Origin: JABMQB01 sp963666575
GTDB lineage: Bacteria > Bacteroidota > Bacteroidia > Bacteroidales > Prolixibacteraceae
Length of the DNA stretch: 64,000 nt
Assembly (NCBI GenBank): GCA_963666575.2
Contig: CAXXYG010000019.1
Location: 248,001 to 312,000, forward strand
Reading direction: 5' to 3'
Both the position numbers and the translations under genes were made by a program. Positions 46,366-56,363 of the stretch are shown one piece after another (position 1 is the first letter of the stretch; every line of letters starts with the position of its first letter). The notes beneath the pieces are model-generated. The model worked only from the letters and a program-made list of their open reading frames with translations. It was not told the DNA's origin and made no database searches.

Positions 46366-47310
46366 CTATTTTCCTGCTGTTGAAACAACACGTTTTACAC
46401 GGAATGGCGTTTTACCTTGCGATTCAAAATAAGTACGCATTTGTAATTCAGCAATTATACCTGTGGTAATAAACTGAATTCCACCCATAACCATCAATAT
46501 GCCAAGTAACAACAACGGTTTTCCCCATATGTCCTGTCCCTGGAATTTGAGGATTAGCATGTAAAAATTAATTAAGACACCCACGCCTAAAGTTAAAATC
46601 CCCAGGGTACCAAAAAAATGCATGGGACGCTGCAAATATTTTTTAAAGAAGCCCATTAGCAATAAATCACTGATGACTTTTGGCGTACGATTAAGATTAT
46701 ATTTCGATTTCCCAAATTCACGGGGCCGGTGATTTACATCAACCTGGGTAATATGAGTTGAACCTTCGAGGGCAATCAATGCCGGGATAAACCGGTGCAG
46801 TTCGCCATAAATATGAATACTTTTTATGGTATCGTTTGTAAAAACTTTTAACGTACAACCAAGGTCTTTCATTTTAATACCGGTTGCCCGGCGAATCATA
46901 TAGTTGGCAATTTTACTGGGTATTTTACGCAAAAACATTCCATCTTTGCGGTTTGCCCTGGCACCAGCCACCATATCCCACTCTTCTTCTTCAGCCATTT
47001 TTACCATCCATGGAATATCAGCAGGGTCATTTTGAAGGTCGCCATCAATTAAAACAACAAATTCCCCATCAGCTTGATTAATTCCGGCCTGTAAGGCAGA
47101 ACTTTGACCGTAATTACGTTTTAATTCAACCAACAAAAACCGGTCGCTGTTAATTTTCATAATCTCTTTTCGGGTACGGTCGGTTGATCCATCATCTACA
47201 AAAATAGCTTCGTAATCGAGCCCTTCCAATGCCAATTTTATCTGATCACTAAGAGGTTTTATATTTTCTTCTTCATTATAAACACAAATGACGACTGATA
47301 TTTTCTTCAT
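46366..47310 (-). CDS. ArnC/DPM-like GT2 glycosyltransferase with two C-terminal membrane helices
   Basis: The GT2 domain (1-220) has VICVYNEEENIKPL, AIFVDDGSTDRTRKEI, the DxD-type VLIDGDLQNDP, and VNHRPREFGKSKYNL, the conserved acceptor-site block of polyprenyl-phosphate glycosyltransferases. Two membrane helices follow (about 232-255 and 267-292). These enzymes move a sugar from a nucleotide to undecaprenyl phosphate on the cytoplasmic side. Divergently placed next to an ArnT-like transferase, it probably supplies that enzyme's lipid-linked donor, with lipid A or another surface glycan as target (inference). Confidence 0.92.
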   Translation of the reverse strand: MKKISVVICVYNEEENIKPLSDQIKLALEGLDYEAIFVDDGSTDRTRKEIMKINSDRFLLVELKRNYGQSSALQAGINQADGEFVVLIDGDLQNDPADIPWMVKMAEEEEWDMVAGARANRKDGMFLRKIPSKIANYMIRRATGIKMKDLGCTLKVFTNDTIKSIHIYGELHRFIPALIALEGSTHITQVDVNHRPREFGKSKYNLNRTPKVISDLLLMGFFKKYLQRPMHFFGTLGILTLGVGVLINFYMLILKFQGQDIWGKPLLLLGILMVMGGIQFITTGIIAELQMRTYFESQGKTPFRVKRVVSTAGK

Positions 47311-47429
47311 GGGATATTTGCTTTTTATTTCTGAATTCTTCAGCTTTTTTGTTATTTAGCACTGCGAAAATACAAAATTCATTTTCCACTTGTTCATTTT
47401 ATCGAACTTTTGCATAAATTTCCAAAAGA

Positions 47430-49001
47430 ATGATTGAAAAATTGGCATCGAAAAAATATTTTACGTTTTTACTGTTTGTTATATCGTTTATCATTTTTTC
47501 AGCAAACATATGGGGTGTAAGCATTTATATTATTGATGAATCACGAAATGCATCGTGTGCCCGCGAAATGTTCGAAAAGAATGAGTTAATAGTCCCTACT
47601 TTTAATTACGACTTACGGACAGACAAACCCCCACTCCATTATTTTTTTATGATGCTTAGCTACTCCATCTTTGGTGTTAATGCTTTAGCAGCCCGCCTTT
47701 TTTCCGCCTTATTTGGAAGCCTTACAATATTCATCACCTTTCTATACACCAAAAAATTCTTTAATAAAAAGGTGGCATTCTGGTCGGCAACCGTTTTATT
47801 ATCATCCATTCATTTAGCTGTTCAATCGCATTTTGCAGTTCCCGACCCCTATTTAATTTTCTTTTTTACCTGGAGTTTATTTTTGTTCTATTCAGCATTA
47901 AAAACAAACAAGCTTTCAGATAAATTATTATTGTATGTTGCTCTAAGCCTGGCAGTTTTATCAAAAGGGCCTGTATCTATTGCTTTGCCTGGCCTAATTT
48001 TCTTAATATTTCTAATTGCAGATAAAAAATTCAATCTAAAAACCATTCTGAAACTAAAACCCCTAACTGGTGCATTTATAGTTTTAGCCATTAGTACCCC
48101 CTGGTTTTGGCTGGTACATTCAAAAACAAATGGAGCTTTTACCGAAGGATTTTTCCTGAATCATAACCTCAATCGTTTTGCTTCACCAATGGAAGGCCAT
48201 GGTGGTTTTTTCCTTATTACTTTTTTATTTGTATTGGCTGGTTTATTCCCCTTTTCTTTATTTATTTTTCAGGCAATTAAGTTATGGTGGAAAAACCGGA
48301 AAATTAGTTTCCTCACATTCAGTGCCATTGCAGGAATTACAATAACCATATTTTTTAGTATTTCGGGAACAAAACTTCCCAATTATACAGTTCCTGCTTA
48401 TCCATTTTTTGCAGTAATTTTGGGTTACTATTTATCAAAAATCACACAAATAAAAACACATGTTAAACCCAGCCTTATTGTATTTACCATTTTGGCAATT
48501 TTGATTCCAATTGGTGGATTTATAGGGATGAAATACGATGAATCGCTTAAAGATGCAAATAATATTGCCTGGTGGTTTTTAAGTTTACCTATTGGAGCAA
48601 TTGTCGCATGGTATTTTTTCAGAAAACAAAAAACGATACATTCACTCCTATCAATCTCAGCTACAGCTATACTTACCTCGCTGATATTCTTCTATTTTGT
48701 TTTTCCGGTAATCGACAACCAAAATCCGGTTAAAAACAGCTTACATTTATTAGAAAACAAAAAGGTTGTTTATTTCGAAAAGTATTGCCATTCCTATTCA
48801 TTTTACCTCAAGAAGCCTATTCCTGCTATTCAGGAAGATAAGTTTGAAGAATTTTTCGAAGCAAATAAAAATGGTATTATTATTACCACAAAAAATAAAA
48901 TTAAGGAAATAGATTTACCGTCGAATTGCAAAATAGTATTCAGCCAAAAAGATGTTTTTGAATCGCCAACAACAGTACTAATTGGTTCCTCGAATGAATA
49001 A
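47430..49001 (+). CDS. ArnT/PMT-like (GT83-type) membrane glycosyltransferase
   Basis: Some 11-12 membrane helices in 523 residues. The first periplasmic loop has YIIDESRNASCAREM, the acidic D-E pair of the ArnT/PMT C-fold, followed by RTDKPPLHYFFMM, the typical second motif. PWFWLVHSKTNGAFTEGFFLNHNLNRF is also typical (read in two pieces). Such enzymes take a sugar from a polyprenyl phosphate and add it to lipid A or protein on the periplasmic side. It starts 119 bases from the divergent ArnC-like gene, and its 3' end overlaps the convergent PAP2 gene by 24 bases. Confidence 0.92.
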   Translation: MIEKLASKKYFTFLLFVISFIIFSANIWGVSIYIIDESRNASCAREMFEKNELIVPTFNYDLRTDKPPLHYFFMMLSYSIFGVNALAARLFSALFGSLTIFITFLYTKKFFNKKVAFWSATVLLSSIHLAVQSHFAVPDPYLIFFFTWSLFLFYSALKTNKLSDKLLLYVALSLAVLSKGPVSIALPGLIFLIFLIADKKFNLKTILKLKPLTGAFIVLAISTPWFWLVHSKTNGAFTEGFFLNHNLNRFASPMEGHGGFFLITFLFVLAGLFPFSLFIFQAIKLWWKNRKISFLTFSAIAGITITIFFSISGTKLPNYTVPAYPFFAVILGYYLSKITQIKTHVKPSLIVFTILAILIPIGGFIGMKYDESLKDANNIAWWFLSLPIGAIVAWYFFRKQKTIHSLLSISATAILTSLIFFYFVFPVIDNQNPVKNSLHLLENKKVVYFEKYCHSYSFYLKKPIPAIQEDKFEEFFEANKNGIIITTKNKIKEIDLPSNCKIVFSQKDVFESPTTVLIGSSNE

Positions 49002-49673
49002 TTGAACTATACTTTTTTGCATAAAAGGGAATTTTTTGTGATCCAGGAATTTATTCAGAATGGCTATTGCAATCAGTGAACTAAAAACACCCAAAATAGC
49101 TCCAAGGTAAGTATCCATAAAAAAATGCTGCAACAGGTAAATTCTGGAAATACCAACAATTAAAGCCAGAGTAAAGAGCAAGAATCCAACTGCTTTTTTA
49201 TTAATAAGGTACGCCAACATGCTACACATAGCAAAAATAGTCATGGTGTGCCCCGACGGAAATGAGTTAAAATAAATAAGAGGGGCATCGTGCAAAAAAC
49301 GCGGGAAATCATCGTAATAAAAATAGAAAAACGGCCTTTCAAAACCGTTAAAAACAAACTTTTTTAATACATTGGTAAAAACACCAACAAAAGCCAGGCT
49401 TGATAAAACCATCAGCGACCAACGGATACGGTAAAATAATAAAATGGCACCCAGAATAGCTACAAAACTACCTAATCCAATGTCGGTTATTATCAAAAAT
49501 ACTCTATCCAAATTTTTAGTCGAATATGAGTTGATCCACAAAACAATATCGCCTTTTTTAAGAAACAGAATCAACAGAGCCCCAAAAATCAAGTACACTA
49601 AAAACCCCCAAATAAATCCGGGTAACTTCTTAGGACTAAAAAAAGATTGTATTTTACTCGATAATTGATTCAT
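48978..49673 (-). CDS. PAP2-family membrane phosphatase
   Basis: About six membrane helices and the three PAP2 motifs: KKFVFNGFERP (a K-x-RP motif one residue longer than the usual spacing), FPSGHTMTIF, and SRIYLLQHFFMD. The start is put at ATG 49673, since the frame two codons longer begins with TTG. It removes phosphate from a lipid such as undecaprenyl pyrophosphate, phosphatidylglycerol phosphate or lipid A (LpxE-like). Its place by the ArnC/ArnT-like pair favours lipid carrier recycling or lipid A dephosphorylation. It follows the outer-membrane protein gene by 21 bases on the same strand. Confidence 0.92.
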   Translation of the reverse strand: MNQLSSKIQSFFSPKKLPGFIWGFLVYLIFGALLILFLKKGDIVLWINSYSTKNLDRVFLIITDIGLGSFVAILGAILLFYRIRWSLMVLSSLAFVGVFTNVLKKFVFNGFERPFFYFYYDDFPRFLHDAPLIYFNSFPSGHTMTIFAMCSMLAYLINKKAVGFLLFTLALIVGISRIYLLQHFFMDTYLGAILGVFSSLIAIAILNKFLDHKKFPFMQKSIVQLFIRGTN

Positions 49674-49694
49674 ATTCAAACTTTTCCTCCGGTT

Positions 49695-50591
49695 TTAATT
49701 AACTCCTTTAAAATGCCAGATTGCTGAAACTTTTAAGGTGGTATAATCCCAGTTATGAATTCCTTTTATGTATTGCAAACGAAGGGTTTTATCACCCATA
49801 TTTTTTTTCAGCCCCAAATTAAAAACAAATGGCTGGTCGCGTTCATTTTTATAACCTGCATAACCCGAAACCGAAGGAGTTATGGTAACACTCTGGATAT
49901 TAAAATCAATCCCTGCCCCCATCATTAAAGCATCGTTCTGAAGGTTCAATTCATCGGTGGTTTGCCAGCTGTAAAATCCAAAAGCAAGGTGAGGCAACAG
50001 GTTTGATTCTGCGGAAAGAGTAATTTTTTTTGAAAAACTCAAATCGAAAAAATAGCCGGGGCTATCGGAATACCGGGCTGCATTGTATGCTCCTCCCGAA
50101 GCAGTTTTTCCGGTTAAGCGAAGGAGGGTATTTGGAAATTTCCTGTCTTTTGAAAGCTGAATAAGTGTGGAGAAGTACAAATCGCCCTGAACAATTCCTT
50201 TGCCATCCTTGTCACGGGCAAAACGTTCATCACGTATTGTTTCCGACATTTGGTATTTTTCGATAATCACACCATATAATTCAAGGGCGATTTTACCTTT
50301 AGCAAAGGGTAATGTTATCCTACCCGAAAGGTCTTGTGTAGGGTCGCCTGTTTTAAAATGGAAATCGGCACCAAACTCAACCTCACTTTTTTCAGGAATG
50401 ATACCGTTTTTTAGCTCCGGAACCGGTAATGCATTTGGCCCCAGGTAACCCGGGCTGATATTCAGCCATAACCTCCACCCACGCATACCTTCTTTCCACC
50501 CATGGGTTGTGTTCCACCATTGGTAATCATCCTGGGAAAATCCACTCAGGGTACAAAACATTAGAAATGTGAAAATTATTTTTTTGACCAT
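49695..50591 (-). CDS. Outer-membrane beta-barrel protein, unknown function
   Basis: A signal peptide (residues 1-19, ending SGFSQ) is followed by alternating strands throughout (RLWLNISPGYLG, VEFGADFHFKTGD, LRLTGKTASGG, FDLSFSKKITLSAES, LRLQYIKGIHNWDYTTLKVSAIW) with a C-terminal strand, typical of a small barrel of about 280 residues. The first mature residues DDYQWWNTTHGW are aromatic-rich. I do not recognise the family. It is co-directional with the PAP2 gene (21 bases apart) and may be translated from the same transcript. Confidence 0.7.
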   Translation of the reverse strand: MVKKIIFTFLMFCTLSGFSQDDYQWWNTTHGWKEGMRGWRLWLNISPGYLGPNALPVPELKNGIIPEKSEVEFGADFHFKTGDPTQDLSGRITLPFAKGKIALELYGVIIEKYQMSETIRDERFARDKDGKGIVQGDLYFSTLIQLSKDRKFPNTLLRLTGKTASGGAYNAARYSDSPGYFFDLSFSKKITLSAESNLLPHLAFGFYSWQTTDELNLQNDALMMGAGIDFNIQSVTITPSVSGYAGYKNERDQPFVFNLGLKKNMGDKTLRLQYIKGIHNWDYTTLKVSAIWHFKGVN

Positions 50592-50642
50592 TGCAGGTTT
50601 TTATGCCAACAAATTAATGCGGCTAAAAGTAAATAAAGGTCA

Positions 50643-50670
50643 AAAATAAAAAAACCCCGCTTGTGCGAGG
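50643..50670 (-). terminator. Intrinsic terminator of the C1 peptidase gene
   Basis: On the minus strand CCTCGC-ACAA-GCGGGG (50670-50655) forms a 6-bp stem with one U-G pair, followed by TTTTTTTATTTTTG. A second, weaker GC hairpin (50705-50724, CGGGG-CTTG-CCTCG) lies between it and the stop at 50735. Confidence 0.8.
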
Positions 50671-50734
50671 CATTATAATAAAGAAAATTCTTAAAGTTGA
50701 CTTTCCCCGAGGCAAGCCCCGAGGAATTATTCGA

Positions 50735-51970
50735 TTAAAGATTTAATTTTTTTCGAATGCTTTTGGGGACAGCGTCCTTATGAACCATTATACACATGGT
50801 TTTATAATTAAAATATGGTTTCGAAGCATAAAAATTACCTTCAAACTTATTATAATTCCCCCATGAATTTTTGACTTTGTAATATTCTTTCCCCGTTTGA
50901 TCACGAGCGGTACCAATTATATGCATTCCATGGTCATCGGTGGTTTGATAATTATCGAAAGCGATCTGCCTCATTTCTTGTGTAACATCTATTTCATGGC
51001 ACGGTTTGTCCAATTTATAAATTTCATCCATCCGCTCTTTTTCGCTTAGTTTTTCCCACCTGGCAATTTCAGCATCCGATAATTCTTCCACATCCACATC
51101 AGGCATTACAGCAATTCCTTTGTTGGAAGTTGAGAATCCTTTTTCACTCACATCGGCAGCCCAGGCGACAGTAAATCCGTGGCTAAGTGCATAATCAGTT
51201 ATTTCCTGTAATTCGTTCACAGGAACATTGTATACCTGATCCCACGACCAGTTATCAGGAACTTCAAGCATAAAACTTGAATAAAACGGGTGGTGTGTGT
51301 ATGATGAAATTTCAATGTAATCGTCGAGATTTAAACCCACCTTTTCATTTGCAAAACTAATAGGTGTATATTCCTCGCCATCAACCTCAAATACTTCAGG
51401 AATGGTTCCTAAATAAGCATCAAGTGTACCTTCCAGGCTTTTTTCCCAGGCAGTACTTAATTTTTTGTTTTTATTTTCAATAACGGCTTTTACCTGTTCT
51501 TCAACAACACGGTCCATTTCGCCATGCACATGTTTTTCTTCGCCATAATTTAAGCCTGTATAAACCTGTTCAGGTACAATTCCATATTGTTTAATCATGT
51601 TAATTACATCGTGAAAAGCTCCACCTGCCCCAAAATTCAGGTTTCCATGAAGCCTGACATACTTATCGGCTTTTTCAATGTAAGTCTGCCTTACAATATA
51701 CATTTCGGATAAATCAATTTCGGATTTACCCAAACGCAGCATTTCAGACTCAAGAAATGACAATCCTGAGAATGACCAACATGTACCCGATTTATATTGA
51801 TTTTTTATTGATGTGGCTGGTAAAACAATTTCATCTTCAAACTTAAATCCCTCTGGCTCTGCCTCATCTCCCCGTTTTTTAGCTTCGCTATTAAAAGCAA
51901 AAAGCATAACAAAAAGTATGCTTATAACTAACTTAAAATCCTTCATATTCCCCAAAAGTTTTTTTGACAT
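50735..51970 (-). CDS. Exported C1-family (bleomycin hydrolase/PepC-like) cysteine peptidase
   Basis: The catalytic set of the papain clan is visible: the Q and C of IKNQYKSGTCWSFSGLSF (Cys about residue 63), H in DDHGMHIIGTARD and N in KVKNSWGNY. The inserted regions and LYSEMYIVRQTYIEKAD-type block fit the aminopeptidase C/bleomycin hydrolase branch. The N-terminus has a hydrophobic signal (KLVISILFVMLFAFNSEA), so it works in the periplasm or outside, unlike the usual cytoplasmic PepC. A promoter at 51981-52009 puts the transcript start near 51976, which favours initiation at the ATG at 51946 over the one at 51970. Confidence 0.9.
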   Translation of the reverse strand: MSKKLLGNMKDFKLVISILFVMLFAFNSEAKKRGDEAEPEGFKFEDEIVLPATSIKNQYKSGTCWSFSGLSFLESEMLRLGKSEIDLSEMYIVRQTYIEKADKYVRLHGNLNFGAGGAFHDVINMIKQYGIVPEQVYTGLNYGEEKHVHGEMDRVVEEQVKAVIENKNKKLSTAWEKSLEGTLDAYLGTIPEVFEVDGEEYTPISFANEKVGLNLDDYIEISSYTHHPFYSSFMLEVPDNWSWDQVYNVPVNELQEITDYALSHGFTVAWAADVSEKGFSTSNKGIAVMPDVDVEELSDAEIARWEKLSEKERMDEIYKLDKPCHEIDVTQEMRQIAFDNYQTTDDHGMHIIGTARDQTGKEYYKVKNSWGNYNKFEGNFYASKPYFNYKTMCIMVHKDAVPKSIRKKLNL

Positions 51971-51980
51971 TTTAAAGCAT

Positions 51981-52009
51981 CAAATATAAAAAAATATAAG
52001 AATTAACAA
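51981..52009 (-). promoter_or_regulatory. Promoter of the C1 peptidase gene
   Basis: On the minus strand TTG (52009-52007), 18 bases, then TATATTTG (51988-51981) is a full match to the Bacteroidota -33/-7 consensus. It gives a short leader of roughly 30 bases to the ATG at 51946. Confidence 0.65.
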
Positions 52010-52147
52010 AAAGACAATCTTCACATAACTATTTGTTAAAGAACATAAAAAAATAATTTGAGGTTATATTTTTTTGTTTTACCCCCTATTAATGGGTGAA
52101 AGGTTTGTTCATTAAAAGGAATTAATGCTACACTATTTTTTCTATTT

Positions 52148-52735
52148 TTAATCTTTATTAACTTCTTCATATCGGAAACAACCTGTTAAATGATCGTTTA
52201 CCATTCCAGTAGCCTGCATAAATGAATAAACAATTGTTGAACCAATAAATTTAAAGCCACGTTTTTTTAAATCTTTCGAAATAATATCTGAAAGGGGAGT
52301 TTTTGGTGGCATCTCCGAAAAATTCTTCCAACGGTTTATAATAGGTTTAAATCCAACAAATTGCCAAATATATTTATCAAAACTTCCAAACTCTTTTTGA
52401 ACTTCAATAAAACGAGCTGCATTGTTTATACTTGATTTAATTTTGAGTAAGTTTCTAATTATTCCTGAATCCACCATTAATTCAGATATTTTTTCTTCGG
52501 AATAAAGTGCCACTCTGGTAGGGTCAAAATTGTCAAAAGCCTTTCTAAAGTTTTCGCGTTTTTTCAGAATGGTTATCCAGCTTAGGCCTGCCTGAAAACT
52601 TTCAAGGACTAAAAATTCAAATAATTGCCGGTCATTATGAAGTGGTTTACCCCATTCGGTATCGTGGTATAATTTATATATTTCACTTATGTTCCCCCAC
52701 TCACAGCGAAACTTTTGTGTTTTATTATCTTCCAT
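52148..52735 (-). CDS. tag: DNA-3-methyladenine glycosylase I
   Basis: The 195-residue protein has the full Tag pattern: zinc-site Cys in RCEWGN, YHDTEWGKPLHNDRQLFEF, QAGLSWITILKKRENFRKAF, and the C-terminal zinc ligands in NDHLTGCFR. It cuts 3-methyladenine from alkylated DNA in base-excision repair. The order WITILKKRE and FIGSTIVYSFMQATGMVNDH is family-typical. It is transcribed alone, and divergent from the TPR gene 114 bases away. Confidence 0.96.
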   Translation of the reverse strand: MEDNKTQKFRCEWGNISEIYKLYHDTEWGKPLHNDRQLFEFLVLESFQAGLSWITILKKRENFRKAFDNFDPTRVALYSEEKISELMVDSGIIRNLLKIKSSINNAARFIEVQKEFGSFDKYIWQFVGFKPIINRWKNFSEMPPKTPLSDIISKDLKKRGFKFIGSTIVYSFMQATGMVNDHLTGCFRYEEVNKD

Positions 52736-52801
52736 AATGGTAAAAATTATTTTAAGAAGTTAAATAAAACTAATATTCTGATACCATAAGCCCGAAAATA
52801 T

Positions 52802-52809
52802 TATTTTTG
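52802..52809 (+). promoter_or_regulatory. Candidate -7 box for the TPR gene
   Basis: TATTTTTG matches TAnnTTTG and lies 41 bases before the ATG at 52850. No well-spaced TTG is present upstream, so the call is tentative. Confidence 0.4.
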
Positions 52810-52849
52810 CCATCGAACGTGTACAGGTAAAAAAAATATTCTCGATTTT

Positions 52850-54818
52850 ATGAAAAAACTTTTTATAATAATCATCCTCTCTGCTCTTGTTTGGGAAGGT
52901 CATTCGCAATTAAATATCGACCACTATATGAGGGTTGGCCGAACACGAATTCAAATTGGAAATTATACCGGGGCAATTGAATATTGCAATATTGTTATAA
53001 AATTTAAACCTCATTTACCTTCTCCTTATTTTTACCGTGGAATAGCCAAACATTACCTCGAAGATTACCGTGGTGCTATAAATGACTACAACACAGCCAT
53101 TGACATAAAACCATATTACCCGGATGCTTACACGCACCGTGGTATGGCTTACCATGAATTAAAAGATTTTGATAAAGCCATTTCGGATTACAACAAAGCC
53201 CTTGAACTTAATCCAACAAACGAGGCTGTATATAATAACAGGGGAATTGCAAAAATATCGCAAAAAAATGTTGAAGGGGCTATAAATGATTACAACGAAG
53301 CATTAAAAATAAATTCGAACTCAATAACAGCATTGATGAACCGGAGCAATGCCTGGATTATTCAGGGAGATATTAAATCGGCCATAAAAGACTTAAACAG
53401 TGTGATCATTATTAGGCCACATTATGCAGGTGCATACCTGAACCGGGGTTTAGCAAGGTATGAATTGGATGATTTTGCCTCGGCAATTCGCGATTACGAC
53501 CAATGTTTAAAGCTTGACCAAAAAATGCTCAAGCTTATAATAACCGAGGAATTATTAAACAGAAACTGGAAGATTATGCTGGTGCTATTATGGATTACGA
53601 CATGGCTTTAAGTATTGACCCAACTATGTCGAATGCCTATTTTAACCGCGCAATGGCTAAAGAAATATTAAAAGGCCAGGATTTGAAGCCGATTACCAAA
53701 TTGCTGCTGAACTTAATCCACGTTTTGACCTAAGCCGAAACCGTATTGACGCTGAAGAACTGCACAAAACCAAAAACAGAATACACAACAGCAGCAGCAA
53801 CAACAAACACAGCAAAATAAATCGCAACAGCAATCTCAAAATCAGCCCCCGGCAAAAACCAACAATACACAACAGGCAACGACACAAAATGTAGACAACA
53901 ATTCACAAAACAACGACGAAAAAGATAATAAACAAGCAAAAGAATTAGCCCGAAAACGTAGGCGTGCCATTAATTTAATGGTTTCGGACAACCGTAATTT
54001 GCCTAACGAAGAAGAGTGGGATGAAGAAGATGGCCGTATCCAAAACAAAAATATCATCATCGATTTGCAACCCATATTTTTAATATCGGCTTTCGAGAAA
54101 AATTCGGTTAACTACGACCAATTACAATACTTCAATTCGGCTATCGAAGCCATTAATATTGAAAATAACTACGACCCACTATTAACCATAACAAACATTC
54201 CGAATTATAACAATTACGATGTTTTTAATAATTTTATCCTGTTTTTTAATGCCAAATTAGAAATTCTAGAAAATGCCCACAACTATGTTAACCGAGGCAT
54301 TTTCAGGACATTAACAGGAAATTACAATGGTGCCATTAATGATTTAAATAACTCATTACAATTTAATGATAAAAACCTGCTCTGCTATTTTACACGTGGG
54401 AACTGTAGGTTTAAATGATTGAACACATCGAGTCGTTACCTGATTTTAACAATCAATTATCGCTGGCTCTTACAAACAAAGCATCGAACACACCTGTAAA
54501 CAACCAAATGAACCAGATGATAAACGATTATGATAAAATTCTGGAAGATTACAATAAAACAATCTCGTTAAATCCCGAATTATTCTTTGGTTATTATAAC
54601 CGTGCCTTTTTTAATTTACGGTTACACGAATATCAAAAGCCCTCGATGACCTTAATAAAGCCATTGAATTGGAACCTGAGTTTGGCGAAGCTTATTTTAA
54701 CCGTGGGCTCACCCGCATTTTCCTCGATGACATTGAAGGCGGCGCTTTTGATTTAAGTAAAGCCGGTGAATTAGGGCTTCAGGATGCATACAACATTATT
54801 AAAAGGTATTGTAATTAA
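52850..54818 (+). CDS. Exported TPR-repeat protein, frame-disrupted
   Basis: Three reading frames in series form one protein: signal peptide (ending EGHSQ), at least seven TPRs (KPHLPSPYFYRGIAKHYLED, NPTNEAVYNNRGIAKISQKN and so on), a Gln-rich linker read at about 53770-53900, a charged conserved segment (RKRRRAINLMVSDNRNLP), a second TPR block and a C-terminus ending IIKRYCN before a TAA at 54816. Five single-base losses (near 53517 C, 53683 T, 53765 A, 54415 A and 54637 A) explain every break, and restoring them gives 1974 bases, 657 residues. TPR proteins of this kind scaffold envelope complexes. The gene is probably intact in the organism. Confidence 0.75.
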
Positions 54819-54871
54819 CTAGTATTGAATAAATTCATAGTTATAGAACTATAAACCAAAACCAGCCAAAA

Positions 54872-56035
54872 TTACAACCTTCCAACAAACATCACATCAT
54901 TGTTGTTTTCATGTAATTGACTGAGAATATTTTGCAGCTTACGCTTTGCATCAATATCCGGTTTGTTTTCTTTTAGAATCTTATTAATCTCTTCCATCAA
55001 TTTAAAGGCTGGTAGTGATGAAGAAAACATTCCCCAACTTCCAATTATACCATTAATGGGTATTCCCCCATAATAATCGTTGGTTAATTCAAAAAGGCTT
55101 GCCTTTAAAGTCTTTTTATCGATGAGTACATCATAGCTCTTATATTCTCCATTCCCTTGTTTAACATAGCTGATCCCAAAATAATAGTCAGGAAGTTCTC
55201 TTAATATTTGTCCTGCGCTGTTCGGGAAAGGAGAAAAAATCAACTTCGGCTCTAAAATATTCTGAATTGGGTTATAGTGAAATAGAGTATCAATGGATGT
55301 TATTTGAAAATCAAAACTATTGGTATTACTTGAGAATATTTCACTGCTATAATCTTTGACTGTTAAGCTTTTAATAATTGGGAGTTTTTGAATTAGTTTC
55401 CCATCGAATGTTTGTTGATAAACAACCGAGTTAAATCATCTAAAACCATAGAGGTTATGGTAATGGTATCCCCTTCTATCCAGAATTTGGCTTTAGGTGA
55501 TTTGTATAACAAAGGTATCGGCTTTACAAAATCTCCTTTTAAATCATACCATAAAATTTTATCAATATTATTTGGAGGAAGTAAAAAAATACTGTTGCTT
55601 TTTTCTTTTAGTAATATTTGATAGGGAGTAGAACCATATTCTCCTGCCCCCTACCCAGTTTTCCAATATCACAAATAAAACTTCCATCATGTTTAAATAG
55701 CTTAACAGGCCCTTCAAACCCTGCAACACAAACGTAGTTTTCAGAAACCGCATGACGCCTAATCTCTGGCAGTAAGGAAGTTTCAGTTGTTTCAAGATGT
55801 ATTATTTCACAATTTTTCACCAACTTACTTAACGGAAGTTTTACTTTCCTATTTATTTTGCTTACATCGCAAACAACCACATCTTGGTTCCCCGATTTTT
55901 CTATCGTCGCATAATAGGCATTTGGGTCACGTTCTTCAGAATTTTTCTTGCTGTTACATGATGTAATAATTAATACTACCAATAAAAGGCTTAATTTCAA
56001 AATTGAGCGATTAATTTAGAAAATGAGTGTTTCAT
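54872..56035 (-). CDS. 6-bladed beta-propeller lipoprotein, frame-disrupted
   Basis: From the ATG at 56033-56035 the start MKHSFSKLIAQF runs, after one restored T near 56002, into a lipoprotein signal LVVLIITSCNSKK. It continues through VKNCEIIHLETTETSLLPE to GRG(P)GEYG, a motif typical of Bacteroidota NHL/6-bladed propellers, where a restored C near 55630 is needed. A third loss near 55428 (G) joins the last part, ending HENNNDVMFVGRL. With three added bases the length is 1167, that is 388 residues. The protein is likely surface-attached or periplasmic; such propellers are frequent and mostly of unknown role. Without repair only a 130-residue and a 123-residue fragment are readable. Confidence 0.7.
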
Positions 56036-56363
56036 GGTTAAAGTTTTCTGGGTTAATAGATTATAAAACTCAACAATAATCGTACCTAAAACTTAGTTGA
56101 TAAACTAATATCCTAGTTCACGTATGCCAAACATCTAAACTTGAGCTTATTACGAATGGCTTAGTCACAAAACCAAGAGATAAATCTACTAATCCACTTG
56201 TTTTTAGCACGTTATTCATAACCTTTCCCAAAGGCCCTAAACTTACAGAAAGGTAATCATCTGATTTACTGTAAAGTTTAAACCCTTGAATCACATTAGT
56301 CATATTATTAAACAATAAAATGTAGAGTTTAATAATACTAAAGTCGATAAAAATATTGACGTT
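56036..56363. other. Intergenic, no supported gene
   Basis: Between the propeller lipoprotein and Dus. One minus-strand ORF (56118-56315, 65 codons) has no recognisable motif, no signal peptide and no clear ribosome-binding site. No RNA gene or strong hairpin was seen. Confidence 0.4.

Noticed and set aside
53693..54075. Minus-strand Leu/Cys/Phe-rich ORFs opposite the TPR gene
   Set aside because: They are reverse-strand shadows of the Gln-rich linker.
56118..56315. 65-codon minus-strand ORF between the propeller gene and Dus
   Set aside because: No recognisable motif, signal peptide or conserved composition.
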